NCBI GenBank assembly: GCA_036874045.1
Contig: CM072335.1
Span: forward strand, 1,074,001-1,138,000
Source of the DNA: Cymodocea nodosa
Lineage: Eukaryota; Streptophyta; Magnoliopsida; Alismatales; Cymodoceaceae
Reading direction: 5' to 3'
Length of the DNA stretch: 64,000 bases
Below are positions 1 through 13,700 of the stretch, one piece after another. Each line of letters begins with the position of its first letter. Within the stretch, counting starts at the first letter, position 1. Under the pieces are notes generated by a model. It did not search any database and was not told the DNA's origin. It saw nothing but the letters and a program-made list of their open reading frames with translations. The position numbers and the translations under genes were made by a program.

Positions 1-3000
1 TTACGCTTTGTCGAATGTTAGAACAATTTTTTGACAGAATTTCGTCTGTTTGATATGGTGGGCCGTGCTCCACAAAGTTGTATTGTTAGCCGATGTTATT
101 GAAGTGTCCCAAAAATCAAATCGCATCATTTTTCTGGAAAATTTCTTTTCGCCAGACTCGTTACGGTTACATATCAGTCTCCTGAGCATACTACGGTAGC
201 ATCAATTGCAAATTGTACATTGTGGTAAGAAAGTTGGTCTGAAACGAAAATGTACGTTATTGAATTCTTACCTGACAAGGAAGTCCAGTATGATTGTTAC
301 GTTAATTTTCTTTTGATGCACTTCTTTATGAACACTTTATTAGGTTATTTAGAAATTGGTAAGAATGTGTTGTCACCAGGATTCAAATCCTAGTGGGAAT
401 TATACTTAGAGTTGTTACTTTAATTAGCTTTGGCCAATTCAGACCCTTAGACGTGGTTTTGAACACTTTATTACTTTAATTTAGTGTGATTTCAATTCAT
501 CAACTTCATGTCTGGTACTTTCTGTTTTAAGGTGAAAAAAACCATAAGGTGTTATCGGAGACAGGGAGGCATGATAGTGCCTAAACACTCTTGTTTTCTA
601 CTAAATGTTCCTCTAACTATTACTAAGGTCCATAAGCACTACAGTGTTGCATAATGGGAATCATGCAACTTAGAAAGTAGCTAGTTATTTTTTTGTAAAC
701 AAAGTAGCTTGTTTTTACACTCATGTGTATTTTACTTGAACTATCTACTTTTGATGGCTCATTCAGAAGTTTTAATTTCATTCTTTAATTCTTTGTATCA
801 TGGGTTTCGTTTTTCTTTTTTCTTTTTTCCTGCAGCTCAAGTCTTATATTATATATGATAATTTTGGTCGAAAATTGTCAAAATGATGTCTGTACAAAGT
901 CAGCTGTATACTTCTGTTATACTAGCTTCAAGGTCTACATTGCAATTTGCACATCCAGCAAACCAAGTCAGTTTTTAAGGAATATAAATTCCAACCATTT
1001 TTCCTTTTACTCTCATGAGTCGTGTCTCGGTTGCAGTATGTCTCATCTCTCTTTCTAATTTAAAACTTTGATTGTTTATTTCAAGTTATGTGTTGGAAGC
1101 TTTTCCTGCTTCTAACTTGTTTAAATTTTTAGATAGTTAATCACAGATTTCTCTTGGAATGTTGACAGCATTTTATGATTGGAAAAGTCTCTCTATTGTA
1201 AGGCACCTTTGGAGAACTTCTGTTAAGGTTCCTTTTATTTTATCATTATTATTCCTTTTAAATGTTTAGATTTAACCATTGTAATTAGTTAATCCAAGGA
1301 TAATCTACTATGTATTAAAATTTAAACTTAATCTAAGTTACATTCCTTAAGATATTTTAATTACAAATCAATTTCTGTAATCTAATGTAAGTTGCTGGAT
1401 TTCTAAACCTCCAGATTAGTGATTGATATTTATTTGATCGAAATAAAAATTTTATCATGTATTAATAATCATCTAATAACTTAATTATTTTTATCTTTAT
1501 GTGTATTCATTCATAAGGAGATACAAGAGTATCACTTGAGAAGTGCCCAGCCTAGATCTATTTTATGATATATGGGTAGCGACTGCCTTGAATACAAATA
1601 TTTCTCTGTGAACAACATGTTCGCTGGTGAATGCAATTTACTTCTGCGTGTGCCGCACTTTAGCATATTTCTTTAATTTATTACTATAAAACAGTTTTTG
1701 AAGGTCACAGCTTTCGGATCAAATTTGATTTATGGTATATGGATAGCGTCTATCTTGACAATATTAGTTTACATGTCGCAGGATCTTACATGGCCTACAA
1801 AGTATATATTAGTCTTGCTGTTATGGCCACAGGAATGTATGCGAACATTTTGTGGTGGAGTAACCAACCGTAAGAGTCAAGTAAAACGTCATATACACAA
1901 TTCTTATTAGGTTTCGGATCGTTATAGAAAATACATTGCATGGTAGAGATATACGATAAAAAAACAAGCCTGCCAATCTAGATGTTTCTTCTAACAGAAG
2001 GTTTAAGTGGGCGTCTTATGAAGAGGACAAATAGCCTTAATTTTTCTGGATCCATCTTATCAGAAAGTGGTAGAGATTGATTGGATTGGGATGTTTTAGC
2101 CGTCGTGTTTCGTAAACCGTCGATGAAATTTTTTAACGTTTTAGGCGAAACGCTGGTTCGCCATATGAGCAGATTATTTTCTAAATATGAGTTCATAGGA
2201 TTAATTTTCTTGGCGCTCCTGTTCGTTCTCTATTTTGAGGCTATATCTGGTGGGGTTTTTTATAATGATGTCGGTAAAACTACAAGTTAGTCTACCACCC
2301 AGAAAGAAGAGGTCTCCTCCGCCAGTGAGTCTCGGTTTAATGACAATAAAACAGAGGAGTAGATCCAATAGAAGATAGCACGGTGTGTCTCATATAAAAG
2401 ACATTTGAAAGAAGAAAATTTTGAGTTTCAATTTAGGTAATGTTTGGAATTAAATTTAGAAATTTAGAAATTTAGTTTTTTTTTTTTTTTTTTTTTTTAA
2501 TTACAAAATGATGATTTAATATTGATTTCAATTGGAAATTTTGAGCTATTATGTAAAATTTATTTGAAATCCTTTTCGATTTTGTCTAGATTTTAAAATC
2601 AAATTTTAAGAATCATCCAAAATTGGTTAGTATCAAAATCATTTTCGATCTCGTAATTGTAAATAATAATAAAAACTATGGAATACTATTCAAAATTTTC
2701 TTGATTTTACTCAAAATCTGTAATATCTACCAATAACAGAGAAAAACAAAACCAAAAGGGGAGAGCATACATGTGCAATGATACAGGTGGTTAGCTTCGA
2801 TGAAAATTATACACCAAGAGTGGGATAATGTATCATACGAAAATGCAAAATTTTGATTATGCAAAAATCATGGGAATTCATTTCTCTGCCCGTAACCACA
2901 TCACATGGCCAGCGGCTGCCCATATCTCTGTCTCTCCCTGCAGGCATCCGCTCTCTACTCCCGCATCTATCACAGCAACACAGCTTGTTTGGGGGTCCGT

Positions 3001-3890
3001 TCCATGTGCTTTTTGCCGCCCATAGCCAATAATGGTGATGTCCGCGACACAGTGGTAATGGAATCGTCCAAATTGCTACATTCCAAATCTTCGCATCGGA
3101 AAATTATATGTCTTCCGCTGGTGTGCGTGCGAGCATTACTTGGATGGCCAGTACTGAAGTCCAAACCCGTGCATGTGTACGTACTATTGTGCCATCCATT
3201 GCAGGAAAGATGTCGGCGTCTGTTGCCATTTTGTCGTCGTTTCTTGGGTCTTCGTGCCCCTCCATCGGAGGTTACCGAATGAGCGTTACCCACGAAACTT
3301 TTACAGTACATTTTCCAATTTAACTTACAGCTGCAATGGCCAGTGCCCATCAACTGGATGAGCAAGAAAGATAATGTTCCGTTGAGAACATCCACTTATC
3401 CACCCGGAGTATTCAAAACTAGAAAGGTTTACATAATGCCCCCATTATCTCATACCTCAAGAATGAAGGATTGAAAATTCTCATTGTAGTTGCGTGCAAG
3501 ATAAGTAAACCTTTGGTTTTATGCCAACTAATAAAAAACATTCATATCAAACTCAGCCTTTGGCAATTTTTGATGTTGAACGAAGACTTCCAAGCAGTAG
3601 AGCATGTGCTGTTGTGATATATACATACAGCGCGGTGGCATGACATCACTCAACTTTGATATCTGAGGGATTACAAAGATAACAATAAAATCTAGAAAGT
3701 TTAGATCCTGGAGCTTTGAAAAGTTGGTTCACAAGTATACGGTGCATTTAAAGTGAAAAACGGGTTCAATCATCCAAACGTCGGAACAGCTAATTTAAAG
3801 CAAAACCTAGACGATCGATTGTAACACTCCTAGTTTCTGTTCATTTTTTCCACACGGGGCAGGATACACCATTCATCCATGTCATGAGTT
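1..3890. other. No supported gene; AT-rich spacer
   Basis: I see no gene I can support here. There is a poly-T run near 2468-2499. Several short open frames exist, but none matches a family I recognise. The stretch around 2900-3300 is more CpG-rich than its surroundings and open on both strands for about 125 codons, without a recognisable product. A possible decayed membrane-protein fragment at 1698-2290 is listed separately. Confidence 0.5.
1698..2290 (+). pseudogene. Possible decayed membrane-protein coding fragments
   Basis: Two short open frames (1698-1910 and 2081-2290) use codons such as CGT, CGC and TCG that are uncommon in the AT-rich surroundings. Each encodes a hydrophobic stretch that could span a membrane: YGIWIASILTILVYM in the first and LIFLALLFVLYFEAI in the second. 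The second frame continues past its TAG with a polar Ser/Glu/Lys-rich stretch to about 2360, as a broken reading frame would. I do not recognise the family. It could be a gene relic, an unrecognised exon or chance. Confidence 0.2.
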
Positions 3891-3896
3891 ATGATC

Positions 3897-4430
3897 TCAA
3901 GCTATGGCTCCGAGAAAATCACCGGCCAGAGTTCCTAAAATTCTGAACGTCCTTTCAACCTCCTTCCACTGGATGCCAAGTATTTTGAAACGAACAATGC
4001 CACCTTTCTCAAGTTTTGAATGTTTTTCATTCAGGAAAACTGGATTTTCCCCGGGGACATATTCGTATTCATTCATTGTCTGGGCATGAATAAATATTTC
4101 TTCCATTGGGCCGGATTTCAGAAAGATTCCCTGTTTAAGGACTTTGTCCACCGTACCAGCCAAAACTTCACCACGAAAGGGTTTCAGGGTGATACAGTTA
4201 AATTCTACTGGAAAAAGCACATCCCCACTGAGCTCGCGTACCTTCCCATCGCCCAAATGTTCCAGAGTAGTTACTGCAACATAATAACCATACTGCTCTG
4301 TGGCTCTTCGAACTGAAAATTCTTCCAGAAGGCGTAGGAGGATCGTCTTATGGAGCAACAACCCATTTGGGTCCAGCTTGTCGGGAGAAATGACCAAATT
4401 CAGTGACATTTTGACCTTAAGAAACACCAT
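3897..4430 (-). CDS. NRPD7: DNA-directed RNA polymerase IV/V subunit 7
   Basis: Single-exon coding region of 177 residues. It belongs to the RPB7/RPC25 family, the stalk subunit that pairs with subunit 4. The plant-specific versions serve nuclear Pol IV and Pol V in RNA-directed DNA methylation. The N-terminal tip domain is residues 1-80 and carries GYYVAVTTLEHLGDGKVRE. The C-terminal S1/OB fold carries FRGEVLAGTVDKVLKQGIF and VPGENPVFLNEK. The stretches GYYVAVTTL and PGENP.F.NEK favour the Pol IV/V paralogue over Pol II NRPB7, which has a different N-terminus (MFFHIVLER). The ATG at 4430 is chosen because family similarity starts there and no ATG lies upstream in the open frame. An acceptor (CTACCAACAG) at 4553 joins a distant leader exon near 6.8-7.0 kb. 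Length matches the family. Confidence 0.92.
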   Translation of the reverse strand: MVFLKVKMSLNLVISPDKLDPNGLLLHKTILLRLLEEFSVRRATEQYGYYVAVTTLEHLGDGKVRELSGDVLFPVEFNCITLKPFRGEVLAGTVDKVLKQGIFLKSGPMEEIFIHAQTMNEYEYVPGENPVFLNEKHSKLEKGGIVRFKILGIQWKEVERTFRILGTLAGDFLGAIA

Positions 4431-6776
4431 TTTCGTATCTGCCGGACATGACAAAGCCAAGTTTTTAACTGTTCTCTCGGTAGTAATAACCACTTGGAGA
4501 CCTAAATATGAGTGCAAAATTTTAAAGCTACTGGTGGTTCTACAACCTTCTGTTGGTAGAAGAAATCACAAATAAAGAAATATCAAACTGAAAAAACAAA
4601 GTAGGCCATAAATTGCGTAATCACTCAGTGAAGCAGAAGATATCCTGAACATAAGCACGCTTTTACCTGCTGACCTAAAAAGACTTATTTGGATAAACAA
4701 TGAGAAATAAGCAATGTTTTACTGGGCATTGCCATTGCAAACCATGTTCAAGAAAACCAAGATATGATAATAAAGGCTAGTCTGCTAGTTTATTACTTAA
4801 AAGTTCAACCTATAGCTTAAAAGTTGATTGGAGAAATGTATACAATGCTGAGCAACAAACTTAATGGAGAAAATGAAATACAGAAGTAGGATATCTTACT
4901 ATTAGGACATATTGGCATAAATTAATATGTTATTCAGTGATTGTCAAACAAACGCAACTGCCTGGTTATTAGCTAGAGTATGTGCCTACAAGCTGGGACC
5001 GCTATTGAAAAGTTTCACTTCAATTACAGTATGCTTTACACCACATCATATCGGTGGGTATAGAGAAGTGCAAAAGAATGTATCATAGGTCAACAATCCA
5101 TAGGAAAGGGCCGGAGGAACCAATCCATGACATTGGCAGAATGATACATTTTCCTACGATTAATCTTTTATACAAATGTGCATATAAAATAGTAACACCC
5201 TATAATTTTGCTGGGAAGAATGAGAAAAACTAGCAAGAGAAATAATGTCACAAAAAGAAAACTGACAAAGAACATGTTAAGGACTAATGTATATGTTCAT
5301 AGGAAGATGGCCAAAAATAGAAAAGCCATGGGAACAATTCACACTCTTTTTATGCACATGTAATGAATAAGTAGAAAAAAAGCAGCTACGTCATGGACGG
5401 ATGGTAAATAAGCAACCAGGGTTAAGTCCTACAATGCATATTTAACATATTGAACTTCAGCGTACAACTCAAATTAACATAAACAATCCACCAGAAAACA
5501 TCCAAATCTCAAGGACTGAAAAATCCCATCAAGTCCACAAATCCAAAGTTAGGCAAGAATCTTAAAGTTTCAGAGAGTCATGGAAATCCACATATGCTCA
5601 GGGACAAAAAAAACCCTATTGGCTGAAAGCACCATATTACCCCCAATAAAACACTGACCAGTATGAAAAGCAATATCTTGAAGATTTGCATAAAACAGAT
5701 AACAACAGTGGGAAAACAACTTCATAATTCAAATTCAAATTTCATTTCCACTCATGTATTTCACCCCGTCACTATGTAAAGAAATTCTAAGATCACCACA
5801 ACACATGATGATCTAAGAAAAGCAATCCACTTGCTTATTCTAACATTACATATTATAAATGTCATGTAAGATCAGAAATCAGAGTTACAACATGATTCTT
5901 TTTTTCACGTGAAGGATTATAACATAGCGTTGATAACACAAAATATATCATATAAGGTCTTAGCAAAATCATGACATTTAACACAACCATCATTAATTTA
6001 TTAAAATGCTATGTAATGCATTAAAACTACCAAGTACAAAATGCGTAATATAGGCCTAATCGATTTGTGCATAAATTAATTATCGTCAAACTAAGCTTAT
6101 ACTCATAGTATCTATACATGATTTGTCAAGCATGGACACATGGTTGTTAATAAATCACGCTAACATAAGGCCCTAGATATGAATCAACAGACTTAGTCAT
6201 GATTGAGTCGTATTTGACATGCTGCCATGCTAGGTTCAGTTTGAAAGTGAGCGACATTGATTCTACATGCAACTAATTGAGTAGACTAGAGCTAAATCAT
6301 TTCGTGCATAAGATGCATCCCAGATGTCGAAACACGATTCAACAAGCTCGCTTGCTAATTGAAGCTGAAGCATGAAAGGAAAACATTCTAAGACCTGATC
6401 AGTGGATTAATTCGTCACACCATCAACGGGTCAGCACTAGCAGAAGTATACAAACTTCAGCAAGAACCAGGTAGTACAAACCGGACACGCATGTCCAGCC
6501 CACGCTCTCGGCACCTTCTGGGCACCCGAGCGTCTCCTGGGCAGCGCACGCTCCGGGGCTCAAGATCGAAGCCGCAACACGCGCACCCGATCCGGCGAGT
6601 GCTGCTTACGGAGGCTCAGCCGCCGTCGCTAGATGCTACTGCAATGTGCAGCCACAACCCCAGGGACGCGCCGATCACACCGCATACACAAACGATTAGA
6701 CAAACACAAACAGCACATACAATCCAGCATCCATTTCACACATCATGGCACGATTTCTTGCCCCAATGCGTACCTG

Positions 6777-7010
6777 TGCCTGAATGACCTAGCGGCCTGA
6801 CACACGAGGACGCCTGCTAAACCCGTCGCCCTTTCCAGCCTACCGCAGCTCCCTCCAGTCTCTCTCTCTCTCTCTCTTCCTCCCGTGCTGTATGGAAGGG
6901 AACGAGAGGTAGAGAAACGGAGAGAGCGAAGATTGTACTCTCGCTCTCTCTCTCTCCCTTCCTCCGCGCCCTCTCCGATGGAGGAAGACGAAGGCGACGC
7001 CTGAATCAAA
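6777..7010 (-). other. Probable 5' leader exon of NRPD7 and 2.2-kb leader intron
   Basis: On the minus strand, GA/CT-rich sequence typical of plant 5' leaders (runs at about 6858-6880 and 6940-6955) ends at CAG|GTACGC with the donor at 6776. The only convincing acceptor before the NRPD7 ATG is CTACCAACAG at 4553. The intron therefore spans about 4553-6776 and lies wholly in the 5' UTR. The transcription start near 7010 is a guess. I see no gene within the intron. Confidence 0.5.
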
Positions 7011-7015
7011 AACAT

Positions 7016-7737
7016 AAAAACGAGGTGTTTTCTAATATTAATAATATCATGACATTTTTAACTTCGGTAGATATTAACAAAAATGACGTCCACTGTGTGA
7101 TTAATCATTCTGCAAGAGAATCTATTATATGATAACATCTCGTTGCAACTTAAATTTAACTTTTTATTATCAAAATTTTTTATTGTACATTTGAGATCAT
7201 TCCAGTTGAAATCCTATAGAAAGGCGTATTTTACGTTGTAACTGAAATGAAAACAAAATTACAATTGCCAAAAATAATAAAATGATTACTGATTCCTGAA
7301 TAGCACAAATATTGACTACGACTTTTGAACAAGTGCATGACCATTGTCTGTTGTACTAGCCTCATGGGTCTCTCATGTATCACTCATCTCCTTACTTGTT
7401 GATTAAACCTCTGCCAAATTCGCAAAAATTGACGATGGAGAGCACCCATCTACCAGAAGGATACACACAGCGGAGTTCAAGTACGTGAATCAGATTTATT
7501 TAACCTGTATGTTTTGGCAATGACAACTGCATCTTTTACAACCATCAAGTTTGTACATTTGCAATATGGATGCCCTCTCTCAAAGGGTCATTTTTTCTCC
7601 TGTGTATTTTGTTTGTCCGAACCATGGAATTTTCTGCCAGCTTCGACGGCCTCCCTGTTGCAACCAGTACCAATATTTACCAATGGTTCAAAGGACCAAA
7701 AGAATAAGTACAACAGTAGTAATGGATATCAGTACGG
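7016..7737. promoter_or_regulatory. Spacer: NRPD7 promoter and ankyrin-TPR 3' end
   Basis: These 720 bp separate two genes lying head-to-tail on the minus strand. The right part should hold the 3' UTR of the ankyrin-TPR gene and the left part the NRPD7 promoter. I see no further gene. Confidence 0.4.
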
Positions 7738-10700
7738 TCATAACCTGAAGGCATCCACCATTTCTTTGTTTTCTGGGTCAAGCTTTACACCATCATAGAA
7801 ACAGTTTGCGGCTTCCTCGAACCTCTGATTCAGAAGAAGGAATATGTCAAATTGAAAGACACAAGGTTTTGAGAGTGCAGTAGAAAGTGCAGCAAGAAAT
7901 GTACTTGTAACAAGCGTAATGCTGCACCCTCTCTATAGCAAGCTTTGGCCCAGTCTGGCCTTAATGCCCGACAAGCCTTTGCATCGGCGAGAGCTTGCTC
8001 TGCTTGTCCTAGCCGGATCCAACAGAGAGACCTATTAGATAGGTGAATAGCTTCATTGGGGTCCAAATCAGTAGCCTGCCGGTGTTCAATTCAGATGCAT
8101 TGTTAGGGACATCCAAGATATCAATGCCAAAAACTGAAACATGTTAGATAGCAAACTTTAAGGCAGAAATAAACCACACAACAGTTAAAATACTCAACAT
8201 AAGCAATATTATTATAATTTTACATGCATGTAATTCTGTGAAATTAAATTTGGATGTAGGAAATATAGAAACCAGTGAAATAAATACACAAAAACGAAGG
8301 TGGCATATGTGGTTCAAAATGGCCACAAAGCACAAGCATTGGCAAGAGCAATATGCTGGTACTCTAGAATATATATGCCATTGTCTGGTGCAATGTGATT
8401 CAATAAGCCCATGCTTATCGAGCAAAGTATGAAAACGATGCTAGTCTTCTACAAGTATGGCCTTGACGTGAGAAGCAATATAGACACCAGTAGGGTGATC
8501 AATTGATACTTCTAAGTCGTATAATTCTGCTCTTTATACAAGCTAAATTAGATACTTTACATCAGACAACTAGATGGTTTTTCACCTGCTACAGATGCCC
8601 AACCATAAAAAAATCTGGTGATTCAAGGTTGAGGTGACTACCTGTGTGTAAGCATCTACTGCACCAAGAAAATCCTTTCTTTTAAAAGCATCCTGTCCTC
8701 TTGCTTTAGCTTCCAATGATTTAGCCTTCACCTCAGGTGAGACCTGCAAATTATCCATAACAAATAATAGAAATGGTAAATAGATGGATAGTGTAGTTCC
8801 TATTTCATTTTGCGTAAGATATGAGTTTTATGGTACTGTTTATTACGAGAACTAGCTTAAGGAAAAGATAAAGAACTCTGTAGAGGCAAATCACATTCCG
8901 ACAAACCAGAATATTTTAAACTGAGCATTTTCTTGGTGACACGACTCATAATTGCTAATAGGAATTTGCTTGCGTATATATGTAATGGAACAATTGTATG
9001 ATTAGGTAAGATTAAATTTTCAGGAATCTTTAAAACATACAAAAATATTGATTTCTTCCCAGATGTTGGTAAAAGCATTTTCATATGAAAATGCAAAAAA
9101 TAAATCAAGTTATCATTCCATGGAGCTAATTTAAGAATCAAGATGTGCTACTTGTTTCCTACAACCTCATCAATCAATACGTTAACCTTACCATGTGATG
9201 TTGATCACATGAATTATTTCTTTCCGTTAATTTTTATCCATCACTAAATCTTCTCCAATTTTGGGTTCAAACAACTATTTGAATGCATATTTTATATAAT
9301 ATGAAATCATTTTTCACTATTTCCAACCAAGTAATTTTTGGACTTGTTCTGCCTCTTTTAGTTTCATCTAAATTAATTAATTCTTCTTTACAAGTAAATC
9401 ATAGTCTTTCTGTGAATATGACCAGAATGTGATACCTGTTTCCTGATAATTGAATGCATGAGTTAGGATATGATAAAATCAACACAAAAACGGTTTGACG
9501 AAACAATTTTTTTTTACACAAGACAGGAGCAAGAAAAGTGCTTTACTTCCACAACTTCTGCCTTTGGTAAGTCATGCTTCTTTGACAATACAGGCTCCTT
9601 GAAATTTTCCTACAGAAGGTTCTGCATAAATTAAAAGTAATGCAAAAATTCTAAATGAAAAAAATGTCAGAAATAGGAATTGTGTAACATATTAATGATG
9701 GTAATGCCTCCAACTTGTCAAATATCTACAAGTAACCACCAATATGTTGAACAAAACCATATTGTTTGATCATTTTCTAGTGATTAGCTTATGGGAACTA
9801 GAAGACCATAACATACCTGCCTTTTGGTTTCTTCCTTTTGGGCATGTTCAATCAACCCATCAACCGTCCAATCAGGAATATTTTGAATGGGAGATGTCAA
9901 GGGTAAAAGAATCTCAACAGCGGCATGGTTACTTCTCAAAGCAGCAACTTGTACAGGTTTCAAACCATCCTATCATGAAATATAGTATCATACAAACCTG
10001 GTTATAAAATTCCATCTAGTGCATCCATTAAGACATCACACTTGCTAGAAATACAGCTATGGCTTTTTAAAGACCATACACAACTGATGTACATAGCATG
10101 CGTATGTAATCTAAATTGAGCATACATATTAAGACGAGCATACATAGGACAATCCCGAGAGATGAGATGAACAATGACAATAATTATGTGGAATAATGTG
10201 ACTATGGATCTGATTGGCACCTTTGTAACATGTCAAACTCACATTCAAATAAACCACAATTTAACAGGATCTTTTCTAAAGGTCATTCATTAGCACAAAA
10301 AGAAAAATCAAGCACCACTTATAGAATGTTTTACAATTTGGTAATGATCACAAACATAATCCAAGCACTACCTCGTCTAGAATGTTGGCATCAGCACCAG
10401 CCTTCGATAAGCATTCTATCATTTTCCTATTCCCATTATCAGCAGCAATATGCAAAGCAGTCGCCCCACTTGCACTAATATTTGTATTAGCTCCAGCCTT
10501 CACAGAACACAATGAAATAAACACTACAATTGGTTTAGTCATAAATTGATATGATTGAGACATGCATATACATACACATATATATGGAACCAATCCCTTG
10601 CAGTTGTGTGTCCATGTGTATGTGTGTAGAGCAATTGAGACATATTGATACAAGCCAGAAGCATCCATTAATTTTTTGGGTGCCAGTTAATCAAGCTAAT

Positions 10701-13700
10701 TACAACGTGAATATCAAATGATGTTACCCATTCTTACAGGATTTTTTTAAAAACAAGAAAAAAAATATTTGGCCGTTAAGAAATTCACTTTAATACCCTA
10801 TTAATCAAATTGTTTTAGTTGAAAATTCTAAATAAATAAACTTGATCAGTACCAAAAAATGAAAATTTTTTTAGAAAAAATAAATAAAACACAAATTATT
10901 AAATTTTTTAATCATAACTCTACAAGATTTGATGCTCTTTAAATTGTTTTTCCTTTAAACACAGATAGCATTTATTCATATGACATGACTAGAAACTCCA
11001 AACTTAGAAGAGCATCCTTAGGCAAAAGGGAAAAGATATCGATACCATCAATGTGCACAAGCTCATCAAATTGAATTATTTGATTTTTTTATGGCATTCA
11101 ATGTTTGTTCTGTCATTGAAAAAATCACACCTTGATGATAGCCTCTCTTTAACTGAATACAAGATTATGTTATATTTTTTAAAGCATAGCAAGTGTTACA
11201 GTTATTTTGCCATATTGGAATTGGGTTATGTGTTTTGAAGTAATAATAAACATTCTAAATGTCTTAGGTAAATTACTCTAGAATTCAAAAAAAATACATG
11301 TTAAGTGTTAGCACATTTTACAGTACACATTTTCGTTGGTATCTCACTTTACTAGCCATGTTAGATCTACTGATCACCCATGTTGAACATTCATATATTC
11401 ACTGTTGAGCGACAATGTATAACAAAAATCTGTAAACTTCAATCAAGAACCATAAATATCTTCCCATTTGCAGTCCCCAAGAAAGAGAATTTACATTCCA
11501 CCAAATGCATTTCATTACTATCATATATGAATGAATAAAAAGTGAAAATATCTGCATGTTTCATAGATAAAAGTTGTTGACATATTGTTAGATCACAATC
11601 GCTTTATCGAGATAAAATAGAAATCAAATAAAGCAAACTCACAAAAATGTAAATTATTAACAACTAAAGATTCACCGGGACAATGATATACATTCCGTAC
11701 AATATAGTAAAGTTCTTGGAAATGGCAAGTGTTTGACCTGAATCAATAGCTCTACACATGGCAGTGAAGCAGCTGCTACAGCCGACAATAGAGGAGTAAT
11801 ATCATCATCTGTTTGGGCATTTGGCTGAAAAGCAGAATTCCAAATCAATTTCAACTAAGTGAATGGCTAGAATCCATGCAAATATCCATTGGAAAAAGAA
11901 AAATATGACTCTTTTTATTAAACACAGATATATAACTTTAATAAAACGTGCATGTCATTCAGTTTCAATCAGTGAGAAGAAGTTTATTTGTATCAAGACA
12001 GGTAGCATTTAAATAAACATTCATTTATAAATGTATAATATAAATAAGAAAAATAGATGGTGCAAAAAAAAAAGGGAAATATATAGATGAAACAAAATAA
12101 GATAAGCAACAATGATACAAGTAACTTTAGAAGAGTGTACAATATTACTTGAGAAGAGATATGACACCAAAAAGGAATATCTACACATGGCATCATTTGA
12201 TATGCATTATGAACAAGATGATGATGTTTCTAGATAGTGACATTTTCAGATAATGCTCCTAAACCACGAACATAATTTTTTTGAATGGAAAATCAAGATC
12301 AAAAGTTATCAGTGTCACAATTCATGGAAGAAGGCCATCTTACATCTGCTTTGTGTTCCAACAAAATGTTGACAGCTTCCTCCTGTCCATGACCAGCAGC
12401 CCATAACAATGGAGTGCCTGAATCACTTTGGGAATCCACATCAACCTTCTTGGAGAGTAGCAAGTTTAATAAATCAATATTTCCTGCATGAAGCGTTAAA
12501 AACATTAATGTCAGGTGGAATTGAAAGATGAAATGGATGAGTTCATGTTGCAAAGTTCAACGAGAAGACATTCCTTTTCAGTATTAAAAAATTACAAATG
12601 ATGAATCAAACTCTTGGATTAATAATAAAGAGTTTCTGTTCCAATACAACAAAATAGCAAAGTTAGGGTAAGTACAATAGCACTAATATCTCAGGAGGTC
12701 ATTGGAAAACGTTTAACTATGCTAAAAGTGAAATCATAAATTTATATAGACTGAAAAGGTTGAACAATATTTATTCCATATAATATAAGACTACCAAAAG
12801 CACCAAGTTTTTTGTTTCCACTTTCAAGACAATGAACAAGATGACGAGAATAAATAGGAAATGAAGAGTCCTTTCAAAAGAGAATTTCTATGTCCTTTTT
12901 GTGAAAGAATGGTTAATGAGAATGATTTACGGGGTGAATGTGTGTAGTTATCTCAAATTCTTTATGTGGAAAATTATAAATCAATTGATCATTTATTCTT
13001 CTCCACCCAGCTTAACAGAATATTTTGGTACAATGCAACTTGACTTAGCTATATCAAACCCAAAACCATAAACTGAACCAAACAACATGCATCACAGTTC
13101 ATCACATGATGTTAGTTAACATAAATTACGAAAAAAAGTTAATTAGCCAACCTATTCCAGCAGCATGGTGCAGAGGACAGACTCCTAATTGACTAGCAAT
13201 CGATGGATCTGCACCCTTATCAAGAAGGTATTTTACAGTGACAATGTGTCCCTGTCGGGAAGCATGGAGAAGGGGGGTTTCACCTATGAAACATTAAATG
13301 TCATATTTAATATAAGGAAAGAAAGTGAACATTAATATTAGCAGCTTGTGTAAAAGGAACATATAATGATACAGAAATTGCATGGGAAACGTGAAAAAAC
13401 TGATACTGATGTACAAATGCAAGGCAAACAATTTTCTGACTATTTTGTCCAAATCTAATGACGACTTCAAGGATTAATTGATAAAAGCATGGTCTTGAGG
13501 ACAATGGGTAATCAATCTAAACCTATAACTTAAGATCCACCAAGGCACAGTTTGGTAAGGATTGTGGCCAACTTTTGGAAGTGAACCTTTAGGATTAAGC
13601 TGTAGATCTTAAACAAATGCTGAAAATGTGCTCAGCTTCTGAACTTTTTGGCTTTTGGCCAATTAGTTCAAAAGCATTCTTAAAAAGCCAAAAGTTGAGA

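Noticed and set aside
2905-3395. Open frames of 125-141 codons on both strands
   Set aside because: They have no family resemblance, Cys/Arg-rich composition typical of out-of-frame reading, and no splice context.
4431-4517. Longer N-terminus of NRPD7
   Set aside because: It begins at a TTG, and family similarity starts at the ATG at 4430. The extra stretch is leader sequence.
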